Positions 35,983-45,218 are shown, counted from the first letter of the stretch. The stretch: DNA of 64,000 bases from Clostridium sp. MSJ-8 (GCF_018918325.1 NZ_JAHLQH010000012.1:62001-126000), one strand, 5' to 3'. Numbers and translations: made by a program. The notes: generated from the sequence alone by a model not told the origin.

Positions 35983-36011
35983 ATTAGCTTTTAAGTTAAA
36001 ATCATAAAATG

Positions 36012-36050
36012 AAAAATCGCTGTGGGCATTAAGCTTACAGCGATTTTTGA
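36012..36050 (+). terminator. Terminator of the cobalamin operon
   Basis: A 12-bp perfect stem (36012-36023 with 36036-36047) with AAAAA on the left and TTTTT on the right arm closes the operon. Confidence 0.8.
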
Positions 36051-36120
36051 CTTTAAAATTATGTTAAATGAATTTGTATAAAAAATATATAATGTGTAAA
36101 TATTAAAACATCCTACAAAC

Positions 36121-36148
36121 TTGACAAATATTTGCGGGGTATTATACT
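36121..36148 (+). promoter_or_regulatory. Promoter of the MarR operon
   Basis: TTGACA (36121-36126) and TATACT (36143-36148) are spaced by 16 bases, a near-consensus sigma-A promoter. Confidence 0.75.
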
Positions 36149-36151
36149 GAT

Positions 36152-36182
36152 ACTTAGAAAACTAATAATTAGAATTCTAAGT
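36152..36182 (+). promoter_or_regulatory. Likely MarR operator
   Basis: ACTTAGAA (36152-36159) and TTCTAAGT (36175-36182) form an 8-bp inverted repeat, and TTAGAATTCTAA (36169-36180) is itself a perfect palindrome. The site covers the expected transcription start, just before the regulator gene, so self-repression is likely. Confidence 0.6.
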
Positions 36183-36195
36183 AAAGGAGGAAAAT

Positions 36196-36621
36196 ATGGA
36201 TAAATCATTTCATTATACATTAATGGCAAATCAAGCATTAGTGCAAAAAAGAATAATAGAGAAGTTAAAAGAAACCAATTTAACAATAGGTCAGCCTAAG
36301 GTTCTAGATTTTCTAAAGGAGCAAGATGGAATAAGCCAGAAAGATATTGCAAAAGGATGTATGATAGAACAAGCATCACTTACATCTATCTTACATAGGA
36401 TGGAAGACTTGGGGATGATAGAACGTAAGATGATAAATGGCAATAGACGTTCTCTATATGTATACTTAACTGAATATGGCAGAGAGTTAGCATTAAAGGT
36501 AGACAATGCCTTTAAAGAAATCGAAAGCAATGCTTTTGCAGGAATATCAGAAGAAGAAACAAAACAATTTATGAAGATTTTCTTGAAGATTGAGGGGAAT
36601 CTTTTAGGAAGGGAAGAATAA
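36196..36621 (+). CDS. MarR family transcriptional regulator
   Basis: The 141-residue winged-helix regulator shows the family pattern: an N-terminal helix, the HTH region QKDIAKGCMIEQASLTSILHR (shortened here; about 55-75), the wing MINGNRRSLYVYLTEYGRE and a C-terminal dimerisation helix. AAAGGAGG precedes the ATG. It is followed by 4 bases and then the fused membrane/kinase gene, which is probably its regulated target together with itself. Confidence 0.88.
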   Translation: MDKSFHYTLMANQALVQKRIIEKLKETNLTIGQPKVLDFLKEQDGISQKDIAKGCMIEQASLTSILHRMEDLGMIERKMINGNRRSLYVYLTEYGRELALKVDNAFKEIESNAFAGISEEETKQFMKIFLKIEGNLLGREE

Positions 36622-36625
36622 AATA

Positions 36626-37903
36626 ATGGAAAAACTTAAGAGGTATATAATTTTTGCAATTGGATTATTTATAAATTCTTTAGGAGTTAGTTTTATAACT
36701 AAAGCTAATTTAGGAACATCACCTATATCATCAGTTCCTTATGTACTTAGTTTGAATTTTCCTCTTACATTAGGAAATTTCACAATTTTATTTAGCTTAT
36801 TATTAATAGCATTACAATTAGTTATTTTAAGAAAGAACTTCAAACTAGAGCATGTTTTACAGATACCAATATCAATTGTGTTTGGATATTTTATTGATCT
36901 TACAATGATTTTATTGCAATCTGTAGATCCTAAGTCATATATTATGAAGATTATATTTTTGTTAATTGGATGTATTATATTAGGCTTTGGAGTTTATCTT
37001 GAAGTATTAGCCGATGTAGCTATGCTTCCAGGAGAGTCATTTGTAAGAGCTGTATCATCTACATGGAATACAGAATTTGGTGTTACCAAGATATGCTTTG
37101 ATGTATCTATAACAGTACTTGCTGTAATTATATCATTTGTTTTATCTCATAAGTTAAATGGTGTTAGAGAAGGAACAATTATAGCAGCACTTTTAGTTGG
37201 TTTTATAGCTAGAAACTTCCAGAGATTCTTGAAACCATTAGAGAATGTAGTGTTTCCTGATAATAAAGGTACTGCAACAGACCAAATAACTGAATCAACT
37301 TATAAAAAACCAGTAATAGTAATAGGTAGACAATATGGTAGTGGTGGATATGAGATAGGCAAATATTTAGCAAAAAAATTAAATCTTGAGTTCTATGATT
37401 ATGACATAATAAAAATGACAGCAGGAACAACTGGAATGTCTACTGAATATATAGAGAAGCGAGAAGAAAAGATGACTAATAGCTTTATATTTGATTTGGT
37501 CAATCAAGTATATGCATATACTCCAGGTAAGGAAGCACCTAAGGATAAGATATTTGAAGCTGAGTCAAAGGTAGTTAGAGAATTAGCTGAGAAGGGAAAT
37601 TGTGTTATAATAGGACGTTGCTCAGATTATGTATTAAGAGATGAAAAGAATGTAATAAGTTTATTTTTACATGCGTCTCTAGAAGATAGAATTTCTAGAG
37701 TTATAAAAAGGGAAGGACTTTCCGAAAAGGATGCCAAAGAAAAGATTCATAAAATGGATAAATTAAGAGCAGATAATTATCATTATTATACTCATAGATT
37801 TTGGGGCTATTCAGGTAATTATGATTTGTCTATTGATACAAGTATAGGAGAAGAAGTGATTGAAGAAATTATAAAGAAAATACTACCTAATTTAAATCAT
37901 TAA
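36626..37903 (+). CDS. YczE-like membrane domain fused to cytidylate-kinase-like domain
   Basis: The 425-residue protein has two parts. Residues 1-205 are a six-helix YczE/YitT-like domain with INSLGVSFITKANLG and TSPISSVPYVL. Residues 225-425 are a cytidylate-kinase-like P-loop domain: VIGRQYGSGGYEIG (about 233-246, a GR(Q)xGSGG variant of Walker A), VIIGRCSDYVL, DRISRVIKREG and the LID-like KLRADNYHYYTHRFWG. The kinase domain would face the cytosol. Its substrate is unknown, since true CMP kinase is a separate housekeeping gene. The MarR gene upstream suggests induction by a small molecule. Confidence 0.8.
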   Translation: MEKLKRYIIFAIGLFINSLGVSFITKANLGTSPISSVPYVLSLNFPLTLGNFTILFSLLLIALQLVILRKNFKLEHVLQIPISIVFGYFIDLTMILLQSVDPKSYIMKIIFLLIGCIILGFGVYLEVLADVAMLPGESFVRAVSSTWNTEFGVTKICFDVSITVLAVIISFVLSHKLNGVREGTIIAALLVGFIARNFQRFLKPLENVVFPDNKGTATDQITESTYKKPVIVIGRQYGSGGYEIGKYLAKKLNLEFYDYDIIKMTAGTTGMSTEYIEKREEKMTNSFIFDLVNQVYAYTPGKEAPKDKIFEAESKVVRELAEKGNCVIIGRCSDYVLRDEKNVISLFLHASLEDRISRVIKREGLSEKDAKEKIHKMDKLRADNYHYYTHRFWGYSGNYDLSIDTSIGEEVIEEIIKKILPNLNH

Positions 37904-38070
37904 TATATTTCAATAATTAATATAAAAATTATATTTTATAAGTAAATAAGATAATGTATATAAAATCCAATGTTATTTAAATATAATTAAAATTATGTTT
38001 TCTAATGATTAGTATCAAATATTATGTGTTTTCATAAATAGCATAATTTCATTAAGTATTTCTAAATATA

Positions 38071-38150
38071 AAAAAATTAAGGTAGCTAAATGTTGTAAAC
38101 TCACTAAAGTTCAAACAGTACAACATTTTAAACGCTACCTTAATTTTTTT
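38071..38150. repeat. Hairpin element B, copy 1 (terminator-like)
   Basis: A 16-bp outer stem (38071-38086 with 38134-38149) and an inner 10-bp stem (38088-38097 with 38119-38128) end in a T run. A close relative is at 54665-54746. Both follow + strand genes. Confidence 0.65.
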
Positions 38151-38196
38151 ACAATAAGAAATACTAAAATTCATTATGAAGATTTATTCAAAGCAA

Positions 38197-38350
38197 TAAT
38201 ATTGATACTAATTAAGAAAATCATAATATTAGCATTATCAAATAACATTGGATTTTTCACTATAATACTATTTACTTAAATCATTAAAATTTGATATTAA
38301 TCAACTGAAAAGATAAATAATCAAAAATAAACAAAGTCAATAATTTTTTT
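38197..38350. repeat. Segment C, copy 1
   Basis: The stretch starting ATTGATACTAATTAAGAAAA and containing AAATAACATTGGATTTTT is repeated at 39600-39745 with about 85-90 percent identity by eye. The AACATTGGATTTTT core also forms the terminator at 49982-50027. Confidence 0.6.
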
Positions 38351-38419
38351 GCTAGAAATTCTGAAGCCTTAAGATACTTTCAGACAATACAGATATACTA
38401 AAATAACCATAACGCTTAA

Positions 38420-38577
38420 ATAATTAAAATATAATAGGCTTAGTGGAAGTAACCATTATTGTTAGGGTTAGAATTATAGGTAGATATAGAATAATATAAC
38501 CATGAAGAATTAAAGGCTAGGTAAGATTAGTATGGAACAATCGGTTACTGAAACTAATGCTATTATATTTTAATTAT
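38420..38577. mobile_element. MITE-A, copy 1
   Basis: This 158-bp element has terminal inverted repeats of about 45 bp: left ATAATTAAAATATAATAG..TTAGT...AGTAACC..TTGTT, and right its imperfect complement ending ATTATATTTTAATTAT. It has no coding capacity. Copies 2 and 3 lie at 38930 and about 39970. Confidence 0.72.
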
Positions 38578-38691
38578 AAAACTGCTTTGTGGAATCAATA
38601 TCATTCTATTTTAATTGATATTGATGAATAATTCTGTATAATTAAGGACATAATAAACAAATGAAAAAGAAATTTATAGGAGCAGGAAGAC

Positions 38692-38892
38692 ATGACAAAA
38701 GAATATAATAGAGACATACATCATTTACATGACAAGAGCTACAAGGATTTATATTCTAAGAAAGAAATAGCAGCAGACTTATTTAAGAACATAATAAAGA
38801 CCGAATGGGCGCAGCATATAGATGCAGATAAATTAACTCTAGTTAATAAGTCCTATGTAACATCAGATTATGAGGAAACAGAGACAATATAA
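38692..38892 (+). pseudogene. Rpn-type PD-(D/E)xK nuclease/transposase, N-terminal fragment
   Basis: Sixty-six residues match the opening of the Rpn family (HLHDKSYKDLYSKKEIAADL, then LVNKSYVTSDYEETE), with an AGGAGCAGGAAG ribosome site. The frame stops just after the first catalytic region. MITE-A copy 2 begins 37 bases later and the central catalytic part of the gene is missing. Confidence 0.75.
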
Positions 38893-38929
38893 TAATATTT
38901 TTGTTGATAATATAGGAAGGTATACTTGA

Positions 38930-39086
38930 ATAATTAAAATATAATAAGATTAGTGGAAGTAACCATTATTGTTATGGCTAAAATTATAGGAAGATATAGA
39001 ATTATATAACCATGAAGAATTAAAGGTTAGTATGAATAATATGGAACAATCGGTTACTGCAACTAATGCTATTATATTTTAATAAT
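38930..39086. mobile_element. MITE-A, copy 2, inside the Rpn gene
   Basis: This 157-bp copy has the same terminal inverted repeats. It lies between the N- and C-terminal Rpn fragments, so it marks the disruption point, with an accompanying loss of perhaps 400-500 bp of the gene. Confidence 0.72.
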
Positions 39087-39087
39087 A

Positions 39088-39594
39088 CATGTATCTTCTG
39101 CTATATTTCTGTTAGATCAAAAGATAGATGCAATAGAATTTCTAAATAGAATCCAGGCTATAGCACTGTTTTTTAGTGAATTAAGTGAAGTTGAAACCAA
39201 GGCATTAAAACATTGGATAAGTAATACAGTAGAGAATAGATTAGCAGAAGCTGCAATAGATATATTGGAAGCCGATAGGGAGGATGTGGAACTTATGGTA
39301 GCAAATAATGCTTTTATACTAAAAGATATGAGAGAAAAATCTAAAGAAGAAGGCAAAATAGAAGGTAGAGAGGAAGGTAGAGAGGAAGGAATAAAAGAAG
39401 GTAGAATAGAAGGTAGAATAGAAGGTAAAATAGAAGGTAAAATAGAAGGTAAAGCAGAGGGAAGAACGGAAGGAATAGAACTTGCAAAAAAAGTATTCAA
39501 ATTTTTTGTGAATGGAGAAAAAATAGAAGATATATCAAGAAAATGTGAAATATCTGAAGATGAAGTTAAAAGAATATTGGATATAAATGATTAA
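39088..39594 (+). pseudogene. Rpn-type nuclease/transposase, C-terminal fragment
   Basis: The frame is open from the MITE edge. It reads AIFLLDQKIDAIEFLNRIQ, then NREDVE-like ADREDVELMVANN, a run of EG(K/R) repeats (about 15 units of four residues) and a short HTH-like tail ending RILDIND. This is the typical C-terminal half of Rpn proteins. An internal TTG at 39265 should not be mistaken for a start. Confidence 0.72.
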
Positions 39595-39599
39595 TATTA

Positions 39600-39745
39600 T
39601 ATTGATACTAATTAAGAAAATCGTAATATTAGCAGTATCAAATAACATTGGATTTTTTATAAGAATACTATTTACTTAAATCAATAATTTGATATTAATT
39701 AACTGAAAAGATAAGTAATCAAAAAAAGATTAATTCAATAATTGT
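39600..39745. repeat. Segment C, copy 2
   Basis: This is a near-duplicate of 38197-38350, here immediately downstream of the Rpn fragment. The position suggests that segment C is the ancestral 3' flank of Rpn genes, and that copy 1 marks another, fully deleted Rpn gene. Confidence 0.6.
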
Positions 39746-39821
39746 TTATGTAGAAATGCAGAATACATAAGATACTAGTTGACAATATAGATATACTAAA
39801 AATCATCATAATATTTAAATA

Positions 39822-39973
39822 ATTAAAATAGAAGTGATTTGATGGAACAAAGCCTTTTTGCTAGGGTAGAATTAATAATATTTAGAATATATATAATACT
39901 ATGATAAAGTGAAGGCCAGTATGAATAAAATTGAGCAAACTGCTTTGTAAAATCAATATCATTCTATTTTAAT
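39822..39973. mobile_element. MITE-B
   Basis: This 152-bp element has imperfect terminal inverted repeats of about 40 bp (left ATTAAAATAGAA..GTGATTTGAT, right TTCTATTTTAAT). The right end ACTGCTTTGT..AATCAATATCATTC is also found alone at 38580-38615 and 40118-40152. It has no coding capacity. Confidence 0.65.
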
Positions 39974-40114
39974 ATGCTTAGTGGAAGTAACCATTATTGT
40001 TAAGGTTAGAATTATAGGATGATATAGAATAATATAACCATGATGAATTAGAGGGTAGTATGAGTAATATGGAACAATCGGTTACTGAAACTAATGCTAT
40101 TATATTTTAATTAT
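39969..40114. mobile_element. MITE-A, copy 3, abutting MITE-B
   Basis: This copy's left tip is replaced by the right end of MITE-B; the internal part and the right inverted repeat are intact. Nested insertion or recombination at the AT-rich ends explains the arrangement. Confidence 0.65.
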
Positions 40115-40203
40115 AAAACTGCTTTGTGAAATCAATATCATTCTATTTTAATATGCTACTGCAACTAATACTTATATATTTTAATTATAGATATTCTTTT
40201 AAG

Positions 40204-40569
40204 TTATAAATCTATATTGCTTCCACTTAACATGAGAGAATAAAAAGTTAAGAATGTAGCAATAAAGTTTTGCCAAGCATCAACTTTATCATCATAGTTT
40301 GAATAATCAGTTTCTAAATATGTTTCGTAATTAAGTAATAAGAAGTAGAATGTACCTATGGCAAATATTCTATTAGATAATAGTTGTAGATAATTATGAT
40401 GCTTATATCTTGTAGTGAAATAATCTGTATTATTTAGAGTATCAATGGCTTGACCTTTCAAGATATAAATATTAGATATAGAAAGTATAAGTGCAATTAT
40501 GAATAAATATAAAAATGATTCTGATATATCTAAGGTTTGTAGTTTGATATATATATCTTTGTTATCCAT
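40204..40569 (-). CDS. Small membrane protein of unknown function
   Basis: The 121-residue protein has an N-terminal hydrophobic helix (about 18-36) and a second one near 65-85, and ends with a weakly hydrophobic stretch (105-118). I do not recognise it. GGAAGTGAAC precedes the ATG. It is divergent from the Bce-type regulator gene, with 86 bases between the starts. Confidence 0.6.
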   Translation of the reverse strand: MDNKDIYIKLQTLDISESFLYLFIIALILSISNIYILKGQAIDTLNNTDYFTTRYKHHNYLQLLSNRIFAIGTFYFLLLNYETYLETDYSNYDDKVDAWQNFIATFLTFYSLMLSGSNIDL

Positions 40570-40654
40570 AAGTTCACTTCCAATGTATAATTTTTATTAT
40601 AATAGTATGTTATACTAAATATAAAATAATGTGAAAAATAGGTGAGCATAAATA

Positions 40655-41317
40655 ATGAAGAAAATACTGATAATTGAAGATGATAAGAGTATTGCTAGTG
40701 AACTAGAACAATTATTGAATAATTCGGGATATCTAGCAATTGCTGTAGAAGATTTTAAGAATGTTCTTGAAAATATACTCAAAACATCTCCTGATTTAAT
40801 TCTTCTAGATATTAATATACCATATATTAATGGGGAAGTATTATTAAAGGAATTACGTAAAGAATCCAATATTCCTGTAATTATGGTTACTAGTAAAAAT
40901 ACAGAAGTAGATGAGGTACTATCTATGAGTTATGGAGCAGATGATTATATTACCAAGCCATATAATCCCACAATATTACTACTTAGAATAGCAGCTATAC
41001 TTAAGAGAACTGGTAGACAATTAGATTCTCTTGTTTATAGAGAATTATCTGTAGATATAGGAAAAGGATTGCTTACAAAGGGCTCTGAACAAATAGTGTT
41101 AACCAAAAATGAGATGATTATATTTAGGCAATTACTTAATAATCAAGGAAATATTGTTTCAAGAGATGATATTATGACTAACTTGTGGAATAATAATGAA
41201 TTTATCAATGATAATGCTCTTACAGTTAATATAAGCAGGTTGAGGAGTAAGCTTAAAAGTATAGGATATGAAGATGCTATTGAAACTAGAAAGGGTCAAG
41301 GTTATGTTTTAATATGA
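40655..41317 (+). CDS. bceR: Response regulator, BceR type (OmpR family)
   Basis: The 220-residue regulator has a receiver domain (DD at about 9-10, phospho-Asp in LILLDINIPY at about 51, VTS and Lys in DDYITKPYNP) and a C-terminal winged helix (LTKNEMIIFRQLL to ALTVNISRLRSKL and GQGYVLI). It acts with the downstream kinase, and its likely operator sits before the ABC genes at 42333. It probably controls resistance to peptide antibiotics. The name is by module type, not proven orthology. Confidence 0.85.
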   Translation: MKKILIIEDDKSIASELEQLLNNSGYLAIAVEDFKNVLENILKTSPDLILLDINIPYINGEVLLKELRKESNIPVIMVTSKNTEVDEVLSMSYGADDYITKPYNPTILLLRIAAILKRTGRQLDSLVYRELSVDIGKGLLTKGSEQIVLTKNEMIIFRQLLNNQGNIVSRDDIMTNLWNNNEFINDNALTVNISRLRSKLKSIGYEDAIETRKGQGYVLI

Positions 41318-42330
41318 AATTTATAAGATACATAAAAGATAGAATAATAGATATTATAATGCTTATTATAGTAGAAATATTAATATCAATGATTTTTTTT
41401 GCATTTAAAGTTCCTAGAGATGTTAAGGTTTCAGTTTCAATTGTAATTGTAGTAGCATTTTTAATTCCATTTACTTTTAACTATTTAAAGAAGAAAAGCT
41501 TTTATGATAAGTTAGAGCAAAATCTAAAAAATTTAGATAAAAAATATTTGGTTTTAGAAACTATATCTAAGCCAACATTTTATGAAGGTGATATATTATA
41601 TAAGACTATGTATGAAGTTGACAAAAGCATGATAGAGAATCTTAATGTATATAAGCATAACATAAGTGATTTTAAGGAATATATAGAAATGTGGATTCAT
41701 GAAGTTAAGATTCCTATTGCAACATTAACTCTTATGAGTCATAACAATAGAGGGACTCTTGATAAGAAATATATAGAACAAATTCAGAGATTAGATGATT
41801 ATACAGATCAAGTGTTATATTATGTTAGAAGTGAAAATGCAGAAAAGGATTATCTTATTAAAGAAACTAATTTGCTTAATGTAATTGGTAAGGTAGCTAT
41901 GAAAAATAAGGATTATTTATTAGAGAATAACATAAATTTAGATGTTAAGAATGTTGATTATGTAGTATATACTGATTCAAAATGGTTAGAATTCATATTA
42001 AATCAAATTATTAATAATAGTATTAAATACAAAAAAGAAAGTGATTCATTTATTAAGATATATGCAGAAGAAACTAAGGATAAGATAATACTTAATATAT
42101 ATGATAATGGCATAGGCATTGCAAGTGAAGATATACCTAGAGTATTTCAGAAGTCCTTTACAGGATATAATGGTAGGATAAGAAGTAAGTCAACTGGTAT
42201 GGGATTATATATAGCAAATCAATTATCTTCAAAGCTAGGACATAAAATAGAGATAGAATCAGTCCAAGGAAAATATACAGATGTGAAGATATCTTTTTCA
42301 TGTAATGATTATTATAGGTTTTCAGATTAA
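41314..42330 (+). CDS. bceS: Intramembrane-sensing histidine kinase, BceS type
   Basis: The 338-residue kinase has only two membrane helices close together (about 12-30 and 38-54) with almost no external loop, as in Bce-type kinases that sense through their ABC transporter. The phospho-acceptor box is MWIHEVKIPIATL (His near 130). The ATPase domain has QIINNSIKY, IYDNGIGI and STGMGLYIA. The start overlaps the regulator stop by 4 bases. Confidence 0.87.
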   Translation: MKFIRYIKDRIIDIIMLIIVEILISMIFFAFKVPRDVKVSVSIVIVVAFLIPFTFNYLKKKSFYDKLEQNLKNLDKKYLVLETISKPTFYEGDILYKTMYEVDKSMIENLNVYKHNISDFKEYIEMWIHEVKIPIATLTLMSHNNRGTLDKKYIEQIQRLDDYTDQVLYYVRSENAEKDYLIKETNLLNVIGKVAMKNKDYLLENNINLDVKNVDYVVYTDSKWLEFILNQIINNSIKYKKESDSFIKIYAEETKDKIILNIYDNGIGIASEDIPRVFQKSFTGYNGRIRSKSTGMGLYIANQLSSKLGHKIEIESVQGKYTDVKISFSCNDYYRFSD

Positions 42331-42332
42331 CA

Positions 42333-42346
42333 TTACAAAATTGTAA
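42333..42346 (+). promoter_or_regulatory. BceR-type operator
   Basis: TTACA-AAAT-TGTAA matches the TNACA-N4-TGTAA consensus that I recall for BceR-like regulators. It lies between the two-component genes and the ABC transporter genes, which is the usual place for the regulated promoter. Confidence 0.65.
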
Positions 42347-42418
42347 TATTGAGTAATATTAAACTAACGACAAGTATTCTCTGATTATATAGAATAATAA
42401 ATGAAAGGAGTGATACTT

Positions 42419-43186
42419 GTGGAGAGTATTTTAAAGATTGACAATGTAGAAAAATATTATGGTAACAAATCATGTCTTACTAAGGCTATTGATGATATAT
42501 CATTTGAAGTAGAAAAAGGTGAATTTGTTGCTATTATGGGTTCATCTGGTAGTGGAAAAACAACATTATTAAATTGTATATCTACTATTGATAGGGTTAC
42601 AGCTGGACATATATATGTGGATGGAGAGGACATTACAACAATTAAAGGAAATGATCTAAATAGATTTAGAAGAGAAAAGTTGGGATTTATATTTCAAGAT
42701 TTTAATTTGTTAGATACATTAACAGCTTATGAGAATATAGCACTTGCATTATCTATTCAAAATATCAACGTAAAAGACATTGAAGGTAGAATAAACAAGG
42801 TAGCTTCAGAACTTGATATACAAGATATCTTAGATAGATATCCTTATCAGATTTCAGGTGGACAGAAACAAAGAGTAGCATCAGCTAGAGCTATAATAAC
42901 TAATCCGAAGCTTATTCTTGCTGATGAACCAACAGGAGCATTAGATTCTAAGTCATCTAAGATGCTTCTAGAGAAGTTTAATTATTTAAATAAGGAATTA
43001 CAAGCAACTATACTTATGGTTACTCATGATTCATTTTCTGCAAGTTATGCAAGTCGTGTTATATTTATCAAGGATGGCAAGGTCTTTAATGAAATTATTA
43101 GAGGTAATTCATCAAGAAAGGACTTTTTTGATAAAATAATAGATGTTTTAACATTGTTAGGTGGGGAGTTAAATGATGCTCTTTAA
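42419..43186 (+). CDS. bceA: ABC transporter ATPase, BceA type
   Basis: The 255-residue ATPase has Walker [13 protein letters not shown] (about 37-48), the Q-loop, the signature [10 protein letters not shown] and Walker [15 protein letters not shown]. This is the MacB/Bce class. The GTG at 42419 is 8 bases after AAAGGAG and gives the right N-terminus. The ATG at 42401 lies upstream of that ribosome site and is unlikely. It overlaps the permease start by 14 bases. Confidence 0.9.
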   Translation: MESILKIDNVEKYYGNKSCLTKAIDDISFEVEKGEFVAIMGSSGSGKTTLLNCISTIDRVTAGHIYVDGEDITTIKGNDLNRFRREKLGFIFQDFNLLDTLTAYENIALALSIQNINVKDIEGRINKVASELDIQDILDRYPYQISGGQKQRVASARAIITNPKLILADEPTGALDSKSSKMLLEKFNYLNKELQATILMVTHDSFSASYASRVIFIKDGKVFNEIIRGNSSRKDFFDKIIDVLTLLGGELNDAL

Positions 43187-45218
43187 GCTTTCATTAAAAA
43201 ACATAAAAAAGAGTCTTAAGGATTATGCCATCTATTTCTTTACTCTTATATTAGGAGTTGCAATTTTTTATGTTTTTAATTCTCTAGATTCTCAAACAGT
43301 TATGGAAAGTGTAACTGCATCTACAAGAGAAATTATTAAACTTATGACACGGATAATGTCGGCAGTTAGTGTATTTGTATCATTTGTACTTGGTTTTCTT
43401 ATTATCTATGCATCTAGATTTTTAATGAAGAGAAGAAACAAAGAGTTTGGGATTTACCTTATTTTGGGTATGGGCAAGAGAAAGGTTTCTTTGATTTTAT
43501 TCTTTGAGACATTAATAATAGGACTTCTATCATTAATAGTAGGTCTTGGAATAGGTATAATATTATCACAGTTAATGAGTTTATTAGTTGTAAATATGTT
43601 TGAGGCTGACATGACTAACTTTACGTTTGCATTTTCAAGTGCTGCATGCATGAAGACTCTTATATATTTTTCTATAATTTATATTGTTGTTATGGTATTT
43701 AATACTATTAATGTAAGTAGATGCAAGTTAATTGAATTACTTAATTATAGTAAAAAATCTGAGAATGTAAAATTAAAAAATCCTATAATATGTACTGTAG
43801 TATTTATTATAGCTGCAATTTTTTTAGGCTATGCCTATTATATGGTATCTGGTGGAATGCAACATTTAGAGAAAGTATCAGATATAATAAAACCTATTAT
43901 CATAGGTTCAATTTCTACATTCTTTATATTTTGGTCTTTATCAGGGCTTCTTATTAAGATATTTATGTCTATGAAGAAGGTATACTATAAAGGATTAAAT
44001 AGCTTTGTATTAAGACAAGTAAGTAGCAAAATAAATACAACAGTTTTATCTATGACTGTAATATCTATAATGTTATTTATTACAATATGTATATTATCAA
44101 GTAGCTTATCTGTGAAAAGTTCTCTTACAAAAAACATGAATGAACTTGTACCAGTAGATATTGAATTAAATAAATTATGTAATATAAGTGAAGATAATGG
44201 AGCAAAATTAGCAAAAGATTCAAGGATATCTATAAGAGAAACTCTAGAAAACAATGGATTTAATGTGGATGATAACTTTAAAGATATAGTAGATGTAGAT
44301 GTATACATGGTGGATGATTTTTCTTTATCTAAATTTTTAGGAAATAAATTAGATGAAGTTGCAAAGAAGAACCCAACATTAATATATGATTATCCAGAGA
44401 ATATAATGAAGTTAAGTGATTATAATAAGGTTGCAAAGCTATATGGTAATAAAACTTATACTTTAGCAGATAATCAATATATGGTAGTAGCTGACTTTAA
44501 GGATATGATTGATATTAGAAATGAAGTATTAGAAAATAATTCAAGTATAGATATAAATGGAACAAAGTATGAACCTAAATATCCAAAATGTCAATATGGA
44601 TTTTTGGATATTGCATCTAGTCATATAAATACAGGTATTATAATATTACCAGATGAAGCACTTAATAATATGACAATATATAAAAAAATAATGTTAGCTA
44701 ACTATAAGAATAGCACAACAAAGGGTAAAGAAGAAACAGAAGAAAAAATAAATAAATTAATGCGTAATATATATAATAAGGATTCCTTAATAGCACAAAA
44801 TACTAGACTAGATATAGTTAATTCAAGTGTAGGTTTAAGAGCATTAGTAACATTTATTGGGATATATTTAGGTATCATATTCCTTATATCAAGTGCTGAA
44901 ATATTAGCCCTTAAGGAATTAGCAGAGAGCACAGATAATAAAGAGAGATATATGATGTTAAGAAGAATAGGTGTGGATGAAAAAGTCCTTAATAGAGCAT
45001 TATTTAAACAAATAGGTATCTTTTTTATATTTCCTGTATTGGTAGCAATTATTCATTCAATATTTGGAATAAAGTTTTCTGTAGCTATATTAGAAGTTGT
45101 GGGAATTGAAAATTTATTACCATCAATAATAATGACAGCTATATTCTTAATTATTATCTATGGAGGATATTTCTTAATTACTTATATGTGTAGTAAAAAT
45201 ATAATAAAAGAAAAATAA
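43173..45218 (+). CDS. bceB: ABC transporter permease, BceB type (FtsX-like)
   Basis: The 681-residue permease has ten membrane helices in the Bce layout: helices 1-4 in the first 180 residues, more at 205-310, a large external domain (about 320-530) between helices 7 and 8, and a closing FtsX domain (about 545-675). The external domain is the usual peptide-sensing region. Together with BceRSA it forms a detoxification and flux-sensing module. A strong terminator follows. Confidence 0.9.
   Translation: MMLFKLSLKNIKKSLKDYAIYFFTLILGVAIFYVFNSLDSQTVMESVTASTREIIKLMTRIMSAVSVFVSFVLGFLIIYASRFLMKRRNKEFGIYLILGMGKRKVSLILFFETLIIGLLSLIVGLGIGIILSQLMSLLVVNMFEADMTNFTFAFSSAACMKTLIYFSIIYIVVMVFNTINVSRCKLIELLNYSKKSENVKLKNPIICTVVFIIAAIFLGYAYYMVSGGMQHLEKVSDIIKPIIIGSISTFFIFWSLSGLLIKIFMSMKKVYYKGLNSFVLRQVSSKINTTVLSMTVISIMLFITICILSSSLSVKSSLTKNMNELVPVDIELNKLCNISEDNGAKLAKDSRISIRETLENNGFNVDDNFKDIVDVDVYMVDDFSLSKFLGNKLDEVAKKNPTLIYDYPENIMKLSDYNKVAKLYGNKTYTLADNQYMVVADFKDMIDIRNEVLENNSSIDINGTKYEPKYPKCQYGFLDIASSHINTGIIILPDEALNNMTIYKKIMLANYKNSTTKGKEETEEKINKLMRNIYNKDSLIAQNTRLDIVNSSVGLRALVTFIGIYLGIIFLISSAEILALKELAESTDNKERYMMLRRIGVDEKVLNRALFKQIGIFFIFPVLVAIIHSIFGIKFSVAILEVVGIENLLPSIIMTAIFLIIIYGGYFLITYMCSKNIIKEK

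Larger units (their letters stand above)
37904..38691. other. Repeat-rich intergenic region
   Basis: No gene was found. It contains hairpin element B copy 1 (38071), a copy of segment C (about 38197-38350), the first MITE-A copy (38420) and a partial MITE-B end (38578-38615). A short AAAATCCAATGTTATTT at about 37963-37979 is the inverse of a motif inside segment C. Confidence 0.6.
39598..40203. other. Repeat-only interval
   Basis: The interval contains segment C copy 2, a complete MITE-B, MITE-A copy 3, and then partial right ends of MITE-B (40115-40152) and MITE-A (40154-40190). No gene was found. Confidence 0.6.

Noticed and set aside
39117-39500. Minus-strand frame rich in LPSILPS repeats
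   Set aside because: It is the antisense of the EG(K/R) repeats in the Rpn fragment and has no start signals.
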